From: Echinometra lucunter
Taxonomy: Eukaryota; Echinodermata; Echinoidea; Camarodonta; Echinometridae
Length of the DNA: 64,000 bases
Assembly: GCA_029962745.1 (NCBI GenBank)
Contig: CM057152.1
Location: forward strand, 20,514,810 to 20,578,809
Direction of reading: 5' to 3'
Both the position numbers and the translations under genes were made by a program. This document shows positions 12,191 to 27,300 of this stretch, piece by piece. Within the stretch, counting starts at the first letter, position 1. Every line of letters begins with the position of its first letter. The notes under the pieces were generated by a model. It made no database searches. It was given only the letters and a program-made list of their open reading frames with translations, and had not been told where the DNA came from.

Positions 12191-12346
12191 ATGGCTACGA
12201 CGGATGATGGAGGGTATTCCTCTTCGAGCTCAACACACTTATTCACCAGTGGCAGCAGCGATGCGATACAGGAGGAAATGTACACACCTGTTCGAGTGCT
12301 TGGAAAGGGAGCTTTTGGTGAAGCAGTTTTGTACAGGAAGACCGAG
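12191..12346 (+). CDS. NEK9: NEK9 exon 1: N-terminus and glycine loop
   Basis: Encodes residues 1-52, with a serine-rich leader and then [18 protein letters not shown]. Donor is GAG|gtgagt, phase 0. Confidence 0.93.
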
Positions 12347-15300
12347 GTGAGTGTCCTTGCTTTATTTACAATTTAGAGGATCAAAATTCTCTTGAGTTTG
12401 ATAGCGTTATCGGGAAGTTGAGGTTTAATGTTGTTTAGGAATATTTCTATTTTATAGAAATAAGGGGGGGGGGGGGTAGACCAAAGTTTTCTGTCTCTAA
12501 CAGTTGTCGTTGGCCTCCTATAATGGTAGGGTCGGCACTCCTCCTTTTTAGAGACAGAAGCGCCCCGGAGCGTTGTGCGTGCAATCTCATTGTGCTGGGT
12601 AGCACAATGAGAAAACTACCTCAAATCATTGATATTTCCCCTTTATTAATGAATATAAAAATATCATTATACACTATTATTGACTAGAGTATATAGCTTA
12701 CCGATTTTGTGATTTATCCCTTTTAACTCTCCATTTTCAGGTAAATCCAGGGTCCTAACGTTAGGTCGTCTCGGTTGAAAATCTTGCAGCAGCCAACTTC
12801 TATCTCTGTTCGCCTCCGTGCTTTTTGCAGGAAGATCAGAGAATTTGCGACTCTAGCTCTCGCATTTCAACCGTATTCAGACGATCGACCAATACGAAAC
12901 AACAACAAAACCATCGTTCGTACGTTTATGCCCAAACGTACATGGTCGATCGTTTCAATACGGCCGGTTGAAATGCGAGGAGTCGCGAATTCGCTGATCT
13001 CCCTGCGAAAAGCGCGGAGGCTAGGCAAACAGAGATAGAGGTTGGCTGCTGCAAGATTTTCAACCGAGACGATCTAATGTTAGGACCCTGGATTTACCTG
13101 AAAATGGAGAGTTAAAGGGATAAATCATAAAATCGGTAAGCTCTTTTTGTACATACATTGACTATGAGGTGAGAAAATGTGTAACTTCCAAGAAAATTGA
13201 GAAAATGTAAAATTTCATGTACAAAGTGAATGGAGAGCTGCTCGTATATGATGTCATCAGTGTTGCCAATTTGCAGAGCCGAGAGTAATTTACTAGAAAA
13301 TATAAATGAGTGTAATTTTCTTATTCTTTGACTGATTTTACTCATTTCTTTTTTAAAATGCTGTTCAAATTCATCTCCTTTTATTGAAGCAGTGAAACTT
13401 CTTGGGTGGACTTTCCCTTTAAGCATACATGTATGAGAGTTGTCCACAAAAACCTGTCATTTAGAAGCAACATTGCCAATCTGAGGATCGCCCTAGAAAG
13501 TAAATCAAGACTTTTAAAACTTTCATAACTTTCTCATTTCGTAACCGATTTTGATGGAACTTTTTACAAAATTGCTTCTCTGAGTCTCTCTCCTCTCTTT
13601 TCATTAAAATAAATTTTTCCTCAGGGTTTCATTCTCCTTTAAGGTGCGTTAAATATGAGGCAACATTGTGGCGCCACAAAATTTTTAGTGTTTAGATATG
13701 GCGCTACATTGTGGTGCCATATATGTTGATGAACGCGCATTAACGCGTCAACTCTCAAAGAGAACTTTGTCAAAAGTTGCACAGACAATCTCATGACAAC
13801 ATATTTGCACTGACTTTTTAGGATTTGATTGGTGCGCATTTTTTTGCAGCCAGGCAGCAAACAGAAATGTGTCCTGCCTCGGCGACATTTTTTGTCACCT
13901 CATACCCCATGGACTTGTACACTAAAAATGTGGCACCACAATGTTACCCCATATCTGAACGCACCTTTAGGTTTCAAAACCACAAGTAAACTTTAAATTC
14001 ACGGAAGGTCATACATGTATGAACTAATAACTAATGGCAACTTCTGTGCATCATTCATCCACAGGACAACTCTTTAGTTGTATGGAAGGAGGTGAATTTG
14101 ACACGGTGCTCCGAGAAAGTGATGTATGATGCTCAGAACGAGATAGAGATCCTCTCAATGCTAAACCATGCAAATATAGTCTCCTACTTTAACCATTTCT
14201 TGGATGATCAATCACTTTTCATTGAAATGGAGTATTGTAATGGTAAGTTCAATTCGTTTTGTCTTTTAATCCACTAGAAATTAAGAAATGGTTTCACTTT
14301 CATGTGACTATGCATTTTCAGTAAGTTGAAGGTCAATTTCTATGTGTATTGTGTAGGCTTTTTATTTGAATGATACTATCGGCTATTGGTCAGTGATGAG
14401 GTGTTGATTGTATTTCTTCTTGATGATTTTAGATGTCTGTTCAAAGAAATCAACTCAAAACTACAGGTATACATGTAAGCTTTGGAAGTTAAAAGAACAA
14501 GTTGTCATATATCTGACCAAAATCACCAAATAGTTTTAATTTTTAATACGGTAGTACGTATTTGATAAATCAGAGACTGAAAGGCATAGGCCAAGTTAAA
14601 AACGAGTCAAATCTGACTAAGGTCAAAGGTCAATTAACTTTCTGCATATACATGTAGCATTGTATTTACAATAAGAATAACTTGATACTGTGAATTGAGG
14701 TACAATGTAGAATCACTGTTAAAACTCATGCCAAAGGCACATGTCTTAAAAGGTACAATACAGGTCAAGTTCGAAAATTACACATACTGTAGTTGCATCT
14801 TACCAAGGTCAAAGGTCGGTGAATTTTCTGCAAAAAGCCCTTCAATTACAATAATGTTTATGGGATTGAGGTAAAATCCCGCAGTTCATAAAACAGGTAC
14901 ACCTCTAAAAGGTGCTGGTCAAGTGTGAAAATGGGTAGAATCTGACCAACGTTGAAGGTCAAAAGGTCAGTTTTCTGCCAAAAGCATTTTAATCACAATT
15001 ACGTGTACTTTCTGTGGATATGAGGTAGAATCACCACAGGTACATGTACATCTCTTAAAGGTAAATCTGATGAAGGACAAAAGTAAAGAGGTCAAGGAAA
15101 TGTCATTGACAAGCACCCCACATGTGATAATTTTTGTCTCGCCTGCTTAGCAAGAGCGAGATACATGTGTAGGTGCCCCTTTTCCAACGGCAGCAACGGC
15201 GTCAACATTTTGAGAAATACTCTCTTTCCAAAACTAATTGTTCAATTTTCATGAAGCTTGTACACAAGGCTTATCAAGTATCACAGCTCTTGAGGAAAAA

Positions 15301-18300
15301 ATTTCAGGTCACAAAGTTAAGGTCAAAGGTCATTTGAGGCCAGTTAACTTAAATTATGTTTTAAAAACTCAGCCTGAGGTTAAGCTTTTGAATTTTCAAC
15401 CTTCAAAGGTACATTTGTTCGAATTCCATGAAACTTGTCCACAAGGGTTATCAAGCTACGCAAATCATATGGAACAAATTTCAGGTCACATAGTCAAGGT
15501 CAAAGGTCATTTGAGGTCAATTTACTTAAATAATGTTTTAAAAACTTAACCTTAGACCTTAGGTTAAGTTTTTGAATTTTCACTCGCATTTCAAAAGTAT
15601 TTGTTCAAATTCCATGAAACTTGTTCCCAAGGGATATCAGGTAACAAATCCTGTGGAACAAATTTCAGGTCACAGAGTCAAGGACTGGATTTAACAATTT
15701 TTCAGTAACATTGGTTTTCTCACTTGAGTAAGAGTAAAGTTTGAGAAATATTGCATTAATGGCATGCAGAAACAGCACTGCCTCATTTTCCAGGGATAAA
15801 ATGTATGTAAGATCAACATTATTGCTAAGTATAACAAAGCCGCCAGGCCTAAGTTCACACTGTCATTTGCATAGCTACATTGTTTGGCATTTGCCTTGCT
15901 TTAATATTGTAAGGAAATAGGAAAGCTTAGAACTTTTTTTAAAATCAATCAAATTAATTGCCTCTTTAATAGTTAATGCTCAGTTTCAGTACCGGTATTT
16001 ACGGAAGGTAATTCAAGATGACTGAAAACTTCCTCTATCACTGTATGAATTAAATGTCTGGGTGAAAGTTGATTGAGATCAGCCAGACAACCACTATTGT
16101 AGTAGCTTTGGTTTTCCTCAATTTTTGTAATTTCAACTTGTGTCAACTCCACGGTGCATTTCACGTAAAAGTCTCCTTTTTCAGCAGTGATCTGCATACA
16201 CACTGGATAGAAAAAGAAAGTAAGCAGGATCACACTAGATTACGTTGTACAGTTTAGGCTATTCACAATTTTGAACAAATAACTATACCTGCCAGTACTG
16301 TATCATTTAAACTGGTTGAAAAAAAAACAACAAAAAACTATCAATACCTAGGCTAGCCATTAAAATGTTAATGATTAGTAATTGCCACATTTGCCTGAAT
16401 TATGCATTGTGTGTATAATGGCACAGAGTTTCTAAAAGCACTTGCTTACAATATATCATCACTTTCAAGTTTCAGACAAACGAGGGTGGTCACATTTCAC
16501 CCAAATTGCACAATCAACTCCTCGGAGGAAGCAGTTTCTGTTTGCTGGAGAGGATCTAAATGTACAGTAGTTCTGCTTCTGAAATTACAATTATCTTATT
16601 TATTTACAGGAGGTACTCTGTATGAGAAAATTGTTCACCAAGATGGGACTCTGTTTGAAGAAGAGGTAAACAAATTTGTTATTAGCAGTTGCCCCTTTGT
16701 CAAAGGGAAGTTAGCAGTTAGGCTTCTCCTACACGTGTAATTGAGGTGACCTTTAATATCTTGAAGTGGAATGGAAATTGGAATGACAGTTTATTTGACG
16801 TGCATACTTAAGTTGAGCACTCTCATGGGGAAATCCGTCCAAAAGCTTTCTTATTCAACTATGAAAGTGCATCTATAAACTTATCAGACCAGAAAAATTC
16901 ACATTCCCAGAAATGGTTAATGGTCATGTGTCATAAACTCGTCCCCTGAAAAGGGTGGTTTTGTTACATTTTGTGTGTTCAAACACACAAAGAAATAACA
17001 AGTATTTCTTGATTTCTATCAGAACCATAGAGGCTACCATAGCAAGTTTGGTATCCTATCAAAGCTGTATTAGTATGCTAACAGCCTGCAACTAGAGTTA
17101 CAGCATTTAAAATTTTTAAGGCCAGGGGTGGTGGCGGAAGCGGTGCCGGTGGAAGCGGTGCCACGTGTACAAAATGAATGGGAAAATTCAGTTTTTAGTG
17201 CAGTTTTTAAAAAAATGTTGATATTTTTGTCAAAAATTGTCATATGACTTCAAATGTTGTACCAAATTAAAGCTAATATACTCCTCTTTACTGTTCTGTG
17301 CTAGAAAAGTGAGTTTAGCTAAGCAATAGTAGTGTTTAAAACTGAAATACTTGGAATTTTAGGTCAAAAATGGTAATGCCTATACAAAGTCAATACGGAA
17401 CTTACATTTTTTATTAGTTTTGGGAAGATGTCCATATTTTGGTCAAAACTTGCAATATGGCTTCACTTCTGGTTCCAAATTAAAGCTATTTTATTAAGCT
17501 TTACTATCTTATGATTGATATATAAGCATGGCTGTCATAAATACATTATAGAACACTTGATATACAGTGGCTCATAAAAATGTTTGATAAATTATGCAAA
17601 AATCTTAATGATTTTTTTTTATAGTTATGACGTGATCATAAACCCAAGACAATTATATCTTGTTGAAAAGGTCCAAATGTCTTCTGTAAGAATATAACTT
17701 TAGAACTGCCCTAGTAGTATCGCAGAGAAAGTTATGTTGAAAATAATGAGATAATAAGAATTATTACAATTTTCATATTTATATTTACATACATGTACTT
17801 CTTTTATCTTACATCTTGTGCCATCTTTGAGCCCACATTTAGATTCTCCTTGTAATTTCCTTTCAGAAAATATATAATTTTGCTATCACAGGGTTGATAC
17901 TTAAGGAGATATCAGTTTTCAAAGTTAGAAGTACACTACTGAAGGTAGAATCAACATGTAACACAAAAGTAGGCGACCTCATGATGCATGGCCACATCTT
18001 TAAAATTGCACTGGCATTGACAACTTCCTTCTGCTTTTGATATGAAATTAAATACAATATGAAACAAATGTTTTGTGGAAGTTCTCTTTATTTGAGTATA
18101 GATAGATGTAAAAGGGAAAGTTTGATTCTATCAATTGTTTTAAAGGGGGTACCCAATGCTGAAACAATGTTAGTTCATTTAAAAGAGCATGATTTCATTA
18201 GCAGAAAATCATCTGCCTAAAGTTTTTTTAAAAGTCGTGTTGCCAAGGAAACCCCCAAATGTGGTAAGATTTCAGGATATTTTTGACCCCTCAGCTGTGA

Positions 18301-21300
18301 CCCAGTTTCAACTGGGTACCCACTTTGACGTCAAAATGACGTCAAAGTGGGTACCATGTCGCGCAATTCGAGCAAAATGCGCGCAAGGTATAATACATAT
18401 TGTACAGTCTAGCGCGCAGCACAACTGCAATGCGCGAAGCTGGGTACCCACTTTGACGTCATACCTCATACTCAAATTGTTTGGTCAACTCTTGACTTTT
18501 TATGAGAAAATTAGCCAAAATGCATTGATTTTGATTGAAAATCATTAAATTTTTAATGTTATTCTTCTTAGAATTCTATTCTCGATCATATATCAAAAAA
18601 AAATTTACCATTGTGTAATCACTTTAAAGGATATCTCATGACGACTACATGTACACCATGTATGCTATGCAGCGACCTTGTATATTGTGTTCACTCAACC
18701 ACTGATCAGTTTTACACTCCCAATTGTTATGTTTTTACCGAAATGAATAATGCTTCAAGTTTTGACTTTGTTTTTCAATGCTTCTTCATTGTGTCAGTGT
18801 GTCATTTTACTACAACAATAATACAAGCAGCATGGTATATGATCTTACTCTAACAATAACACAGTCAGGGTTACAATAGGAGGTGTCTTGTTATGAGAAA
18901 AAACTGAATCAGCAATATGATTGTATTGTGTTATATTTCACTGGTAAAAAATTATTGAGAAAATATTTCTATGGGAGTGACCTACATGGTTGGTTCATGG
19001 TTCGTTTATTTCTTTCTTTCACAAACTTTTGTACATAGGGTATCAAATAAGTAACAGATAACAGGTTATCAACATAAACACAATTTGAAGTGCAATATTT
19101 AGTCAATACGCAACTGCTGTAACAAACAAACATACAAAAATTCTATTAGCAGTTAATACTTATGTAAAAATCATGTTCTACACATGAAAGAAAGAGGAGA
19201 CCTTAAAAAAGGTGGGCTTGTTAGAGCAAGGTCCCCAAAGAGAATAAAATACATGAATGTTTGAAAATTTTGAAACATTTTTAAAAGTAGTAAGGGGTAG
19301 AAAAGAAATTAGCTATGCTCACATGGACTACATTATTCCCAGTGGCTGTAGCTGTTCCTGACACGGCCAGAGACTGAAAAATAGCGTATTCACACATACT
19401 GTACATAAGTTTCGTCATCTATGCGACGTATAACTGTACGATTGTATAGATGTACGAGCATTCACCTATGCTCGCCATGCTGTGACTTTTTGTACATCAT
19501 TCGTGAAATCAGTCTGGCATTAAATTGTTGGGCGGGTCGTAAAATGCGCAGTATATACGTAAATGATTTTGTGTGCACTCTGTTTTTTCCGAATGGAGTT
19601 CGGCGTGCACTTAATAGCTGCTTCTTGATAGTTTATCCCAGACCTTTTCCCACTTTCTAGAGGGAAACCTCATCTCCTGCAGTCCCTTGACACTTGCTGA
19701 AACGGTTTATCCTTCCGGTCGGCAGACAAGTTTGGAATTCTTTCAACTTCAGTTTGCGCTTTTTCTGTACTTCACACCTCCGTCAAACGGTTCATCTAAA
19801 GTATTCCCCAAGTACATGTAGCACCTCTGTCTGCACTGTTTGCAGTTTCAGCCATTGCGCGGTAGAAGAATATCAATGTTTAGTTAAAAACAAATCTCAG
19901 CAAATCACATTGAGATCCTCTCACCTCTGGCAAGAAATTGCAGTACTGATTGGATTTCAGGAGAGACTTTGCAAACTTTGCTGTCCAGTGATATGCTAAG
20001 AGATAAGTTAAGGGATTATCTGAATTGAAGTTCAATTTCTTATCAGTTCAATGAAATCAATGTCTTCTTCTTAATTCTGACTTGCAGCTGGTGTTGTGGT
20101 ATCTGTTCCAAACAGTATCTGCTGTGGCCTACATTCATAAAATAGATGTACTTCACAGGTATAGTATAATCACATGAACAACCTCAAAAATTAATTTCTC
20201 AGAAGGTAAATTATCATTAACAAATTCTTGCTTTGATATGCATTATGCACCTGTCTTCTGTATTGTAATTTTTCATCAAATCTGATGATTTTCTTCATTG
20301 TCATTTACTATCTTCTTTGCTACGGTAATTGCAACATACATGTATGTGCTGTTGAAACTTGTGAAATACTTTTGATAAAACTGAAAATGAGAAATGTAAT
20401 CATTGTGCCTAAATCGTGGTGTGCATGTAATCCAAATGATTTTCTTGTTATCTCTCCCTGCATTTCAGAGACATCAAGACTCTAAATATATTCTTGACCA
20501 AATCTGGACTGATAAAGCTAGGGGACTTTGGCATCTCAAAAGTTTTGGAAGACGGCAAAATGGCAGAAACGGTAAGGAAACAGTGGGAATGAAAAATCAT
20601 GTAATAATGCTATGAGAGACATTCCGAATTACATCTCTATTACATTGCCAATTTGATCACTTGAAATATCCACTTATCTAGTTCAGTCTTCATAATTTCA
20701 AAGTATTGAAATTTTCATAACTCTCCAGTAGTTTGTCCACTTTTGTTCATTTTTTTTCCCCCACAAAATTCAATCTCATTTTTTGCTGTTTTCAAGGTTG
20801 GTTTACCATTTCAGGAAGAAATTAATGTACATTCTTTCTTTCTTTCTTTCTTTCTGTCTTTCTTTCTTTCTTTCTTTCTTTCCGCCTTTGATGTCTATAA
20901 CAGGTTGTTGGAACTCCCTTGTACATGTCACCTGAACTGGTCAAAGGTCAACAGTAAGTGATATCGGAAAGCAGTTATTGAAAGCCCTATGATCTTTAAT
21001 ACAAATGTAAATGTGAATTTAAAATATTCAAATGTCAGGAAAAGGGATTTCCAAATTAAGTACCCGGTATGATATCATTTTCATACTGCAAGTTTGGACA
21101 CTTCGGGACCAATCCTGGGGTTCCCTTACTTGCATTAAGAAAATTTATTTGGGATGACCCATATTTGGAGCACTCCAAATCTAGGGAGCACTCCAACTTC
21201 AGTATGTATGGTTACGGTGATTTGGTTATGTAATCGTATTCCTCTGTTACAGTAACATAACTGACATCATAATGTTAAACGTAACTGGTGCGTAGTCCAT

Positions 21301-24300
21301 TATGTCATCATAATGTTATACATGCATCTGACAATGCCGCCCACAGCTCAGTGGTCTAAATGGCAGTATAAATGCTGTGGCAGTATAAATTTGGGCCGCA
21401 GTGTGAAAAAAGTATTAGATATCTGATAAGGAATACAGGAATACATGTATGTTTTGTTTTTACAACACTTCATGTTCTTATGAAGATTGTGTATAAATGT
21501 TTACACTCGCTATAAAGTACAGGCGATAAAAACAGTAAACGTTGATTGAATTTTAAAGTGTAATGGATCTTTTATCACCGTTACTATGAAAGTCCTTCTG
21601 ATTTACTTATATTATTTCACCAAACACATTTGAGTGTTTAAATTAATCTTATGTTTTTCTTCCAGATATGATGCTAAAAGTGACATATGGGCCATTGGAT
21701 GTGTGCTATATGAACTTCTCACACTCAGAAGAGTATTTGAAGCATCAGTAAGATCATTTTTTTCTTTCCTTTTGCATCTTAATATCAGTAAAGCCCGCTG
21801 CACACTATACGATCCGACTGCGACCCAACTTTCAAACAAACGGCATTTAGCATTGAATATGAAAGTATAAACAAGTAAAATTATGTTATTTGAAGTTCAG
21901 AATAATGATAGGATTATGATGAAAATCCAAATTTTAATTAACTGCAAGCCTTATGGTCGGAGTAAAGGCCAAATCGGCTTCAAATCGTGGACGATCGCAA
22001 GATTGCTGATGTCACTACAATTCATAATTGAGTTCGCTTTTATTCCTACAGGGAGGTTTGCAGTAGCCCAGAATTTCGATTTTTGTATTCATATGACTCT
22101 TCGAAACGTTGATCATTAAGATTTCACATGTTTGAATGTTCATATTAAATGCTATAACAAATTTTTCCAAAATCGGATCGCAGACGGATCGTATGGTGTG
22201 CGGCGGGCTTTACCCAGATTATACAATCATGTAAATTCTGCAATTTAAATTGGAAAAATTGTAAATAATTTTGTTCACAGCCTTGCTGAAAAGTAACTTC
22301 TATCTGATGGCGGGCTTTACCAAGATTAAATAAATACATTGCAATACATTGCGATGCGATGCGATGCGATGCGATGCGATGCGATGTGTTTAAATGTTTC
22401 CAGTTATAGGAGCTTGAACTCTACATGTAAATCAAATTGAAGTTGGATTGCAAATTTTAAAATGATTTTCTTCACAAGAGCAATTTATGTACATGTATGT
22501 GGATGATTTCTGAGCCACACAAAGATTACTTATAAATTACGATAATAATAAAAGTTCTCTATACACTATTCCTTTGTTCTGTATGCCTTACTGGTAACAC
22601 TGTGTAATTACCAATGATATTATGTAGGGCTTGAATGAAACTTATGACTGCTATTAACATAATTACAGTACCACTATGTTGTGATTAATTGTCCAAGAAA
22701 ATTGACTTTCAGTTCAGAGAGATAGAAACACGAGAACAAATTTAATGTCATTCTTAAAGGATTGTAATCATAACTTAAATGAGTGTTTGAAGGTCATGTA
22801 CACTTTTTATAGCAAAAGGAAAATAGGCATTAAATACAGTCTTGCTTTGCCCACCAGGCATTAGAAGATGCATGCTGGACTTCATGCAATATTCCATTCA
22901 TGATTTCCGCTGAATTTTAGTGGAAATATTTGAAATGATTACATTGTACTGGTAACATTCTGCCCTACACTAGGACACACCCCAGCCACTTCCTGCAAAA
23001 TGATCACAGTGCTTTGTTACACTTGTAAACAGAACTCTTGTTGGTTTTGCATGCATTCAGGCTCTGTGACTGTACGTCACTGACCCGAGATCAAAATTGT
23101 TTTTAGCTTTTATTATTTCATTTATATTCAACTTGAAGAGGAAAGCACTTCACAAACTCTTAGTTTTGCTTCTGTCTTGCTACTGACCAGCTGAAAGCAA
23201 GGAAATCTGGAGAGCATTTCATCAAGTGTCTTGTCGGTGATTTTTACCGCCAACTGTTGTAAGCTACTGAAATCCCAGCATCTGATTGGCTGAGAGCAAC
23301 TTTGTGTGTAAAAATCACTGACAAGACACTTGATGAAATGCCCCCTTGATGAACAGTTTAGTAGAGACTACCCAAACTGTACATAACCTTTAATTTGAAT
23401 GATTAGTGGTTACTGTAACCACTCATAAGTAATCTGGAAAGGTGATAAGAGAAAATGAGACTTGAGAGCATAATGGATACCTTTGAGGAAATATTGGATG
23501 GACTGTGTACACCTAGATGTACTATATTGAATTAATGTTAGATCAATAGAATTCTGTTTGTGTCAAGTTTTATCAATTTGTGTACTGGCCAATTAAAGAC
23601 ATCAGTTTTATAATTAATTGTTAAAAGTTCTATTAACCTGTGGTTGAATTCTATTCTTTTTTTATTATCATGAATGCATTCAGTATATATTTCCATGTCA
23701 TGAATTCGAAGAGAAAAGGAACGGTGATAACATTGCCAAATCATTCTGCAAAGCATATCCTAATGATAATGAAATGTGTACCACTTGTCTACATGTAGCT
23801 TCTGCATGATTTACCTCTTTTCCAAAAATGCTCAAAGCTCATTGCCCTCTTTAAAATACTGGGCAAACCTGATTAGAGAATATATTCAAGCTTACCAATT
23901 TTCTAAAGTTATTTTGATTATGATAATGATTATTGATAATGATAATAATGACACTATTACTACTGCTGATTATAAATATAATAGTAATAATAACAAAAGA
24001 AACAACAATAACAATATCAGTAATGATAACAAAAACAAAAACATTAATATTTCTTGTTTACCCAGGGTAACCTCTTCATAACTACTGTATGTAATTTTCT
24101 CCCAGAATGGCCCTACTATCATATTATTAGGCCAACTTTAGCATGGCAATGTAGTGCACAGTGTGTTCAAGGTTTATGAGGTGTTTTCACAAATGTCACA
24201 TATTTTGAGACTGTCCTCTGTTAAGAATACTCGTGTCAGATTATTTTTGTTTTTTTGTTTTTTATTTTTTTACAGAACCAGCTGAAGGTGGTCTGGGGCA

Positions 24301-27300
24301 TTGTACAGAAAGAGCACGAAAGCATAGATGAACGATATAGCAAAGAGATGCATTCACTTGTCAAGCAATTGCTTGCAAAGGTAGGGATTGTACCATTTTC
24401 CCTGTTATTCGAAAAAATACTGTAGTTCAGGATATATTATAAGCAATCGGAAACAGCAGTATACATCTATTACCTTTAAAGGGATTTTTTTCCAACTTTG
24501 TTTCCTGATCTTCACTCCAAGTTTAATCCACTTTGTGTGTGTGTGTGTTGTATAGCATCCAACAAAAGTGAGTACTCCCTTGAGGATGTGCTTAACTTTT
24601 GTTGCCACAAATTTAAACAAAATCCTTCAGCAATTACATTATTGCTATGGAAGAGATAATTCCTATCAATACACCAGTCACAGAATTTCGTTCTTCTCTG
24701 TCATAGTTTTAATACATTTATGTAAGAATTAACATTTGAATTTTAACATTTTGTAAAGGGTGTACTCACTTCTCTTGGATACTGCATATGAAATGCTAAG
24801 CTTTTGATGTACTTGTATTACATAGCTTGATTGTGGTCAAATTATGTCGAGTATTGTCTTCTGCAGAGGTTTGGAATTGATCCAGTGCCTTATATCATTG
24901 GATCAGTCATTTGATAATAATGGTTGTCATTCAAGTTCAAGACTTGGATAGTATATCAATCAAGCACAAGTGGTTCTTTTATAGCTAAGATGTGGGTCAT
25001 ATGTCATATTTATATGTACCTCCTATATTTTTCCATCCAGCAATGACATCTTGCTTTCAAAACATACAACATTTAGTCATCAATTGTGAAAAAGCTGGTG
25101 ATATTGGTAACCAGACATTCTGGAAGATGTAGGATGTGAATACAAATCATGAACTATTGATAGACCACACAGGAGAATTGAATAACCTTGTGACAAATCT
25201 TGTGTGGGCTGACGAGGGGGGAAACCGAACACCCTCTTACCCTAATTGGTGCTGACACATGGACAGTGTTGCCATGACAACAGTGCCATATCAATACAGT
25301 TCAAGTATTTAGTCATTCTATTTTATCACTTTCTGTTGATTCAAGAGAACATTTGAATAGGAATTTTCCTTTGAATAGTTGTTGGTGAGTATCCGAAAAA
25401 AAACCTAGCGATCTTACATATGATCCCAGCTTGGTTATGTAGTGGAAATTTTTAGATAAAAACATACAAATCCACACAGTTCATTCCGTAGATGGTATCA
25501 CTTTAGGATGGTCGTCGGTACCGCGGTATGAAGGAAGTGATGGCGGTATGTATACCGGTATTGATCCAATACCGAACGGTATTTAATATCATTTAATCAA
25601 AAAATGCTTAGTATATGTAACAGGCTGCATTTCAGTCTGTCTTTTGTATATTTCTCTCTGTTTTTGCTGATTCTTCTCTGGACATTGTTGTCATTATTAT
25701 CATATTGCATTTCTTACAAAGGAAGTTATAATACTTATGTGTATTTTTTTTTCTTCCTTCTTAGGACCCGGAACTGAGACCAAGTGCTAAAGAAATTATG
25801 GCCAACCCTCTGCTAAGTGACAAGAAAAAGTAAGAAATCACTATTTTCTCTCTCTCTCTCTCTCTCTCTCTTTATGGGGGGGGGGGGGGGGTGGGAGGAG
25901 GGGAGGCTGTAATAATCATATATTATTCCAAAGGTGTTTGAATTATAGTTGTCTTCTTTATTCCTATTGGACACCAAGCTTGAGATAACTTGGCTGGAGC
26001 CGGGGTAAAAATACTTTTTTTCCTACGAGAGCTGTTCTCTGACAAAAAAAATCTCCCATGGACAACTTTACTGGAGCTATTTCTAGACCCAAGGGAGCTA
26101 TGTTGAATTGCTGATATCCTAATTGTCTTCTTATATGTTAATTTTGCTTCTCCTAGATCACTATTCGCGAATCTATTGCTTATTTTTTGAGCTGAGGCAA
26201 GGGCAACTCTGAAAAACATAATCGCCCCAAAGAATTGGGTTTTTAAGGATTTTGGGGGGCTATTGAAGTTGAGTTGTATATTTATCTCTTCATTGTTGGT
26301 CATTGATTTACTCAGGGAAAGAGAGAGAAAGGTTTGGGAGCTTAATGGTATCGTGAGGAAAGCAAAGAGTCAGAGCAGCTTTCAAGCAGAAACAGTACCT
26401 GTTGTCACCTTTACAAACAGTGAGGTATGTCACAAAATTCTTTCCTCAGTCAAGTCTATTCTGGTCTTTCTCTTATTTGTTTGTCACCTGTGTCCTTTTT
26501 GCCATGAGCTTTTATTGGGTTAAGATATGGTTCTAATTCATGATTTATTGTTGTTGCAGAACTTTGTTATTACATGTATTTATGACCTTTTTGCTTATAT
26601 TTGTAACTGGGTTGTTGTGAATGCTTTAGATCTAGGCTTCCTTTGGTGGCTCTTCTGCAAGTTGTCTGCTTGTTACAATTCTTATCTTGACAAATATTTT
26701 CCTTAGACTATATGTATTGTATGCATTATGCTCAAACATAATGTATCATATGAATATTTTCTTACATGTATATGCATTCTGTTGACCATGAATGAAAAAG
26801 CAAAGAATTACAACTTTCTGTAACAAATGCATCTGTATGTGAGCCTTTACCAGTGATTGGATAGGTTTCAAAGGAAGTAAAGTATATGGGATATTTTCTA
26901 GTAAAATTATGTTTCAGGAAATGCTGTCAAGAATGTTGTCAGTTATTACCTATACAAGGTATTTTAGCTGCAGAATAAAAAGCTGTATTTTGGACCCTAC
27001 TCCGAATTCGTATTACTGGAGAGGGCAACATTTGCCATATTGCCCTCTTCCACGTTTGCCCCGTTGACCTCTACAAAAGAGGGCAACATTTTGCCATATT
27101 TCACCCTTTCTTGTCAGTGCGCATATACAAAGATAGGCAATAGATGCATTACATACGATGTGAATCAATACATAGATGACGTCATAAAAGGGTATGAGCC
27201 ATAGGCCTACTTACATGTATGTGAATAAAATCAAAGATCATGAAGTGCACAGAGTGCGGGTAGAGAGATGATTTTTATTTAATTTCATATCATTTTCCTG

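Noticed and set aside
18189..18548. 119-residue open frame, with relatives at 31,072 and 44,425
   Set aside because: The same reading frame appears in all three copies of TTAA element A, but it carries no recognisable domain and spans the inner palindrome; treated as non-coding repeat.
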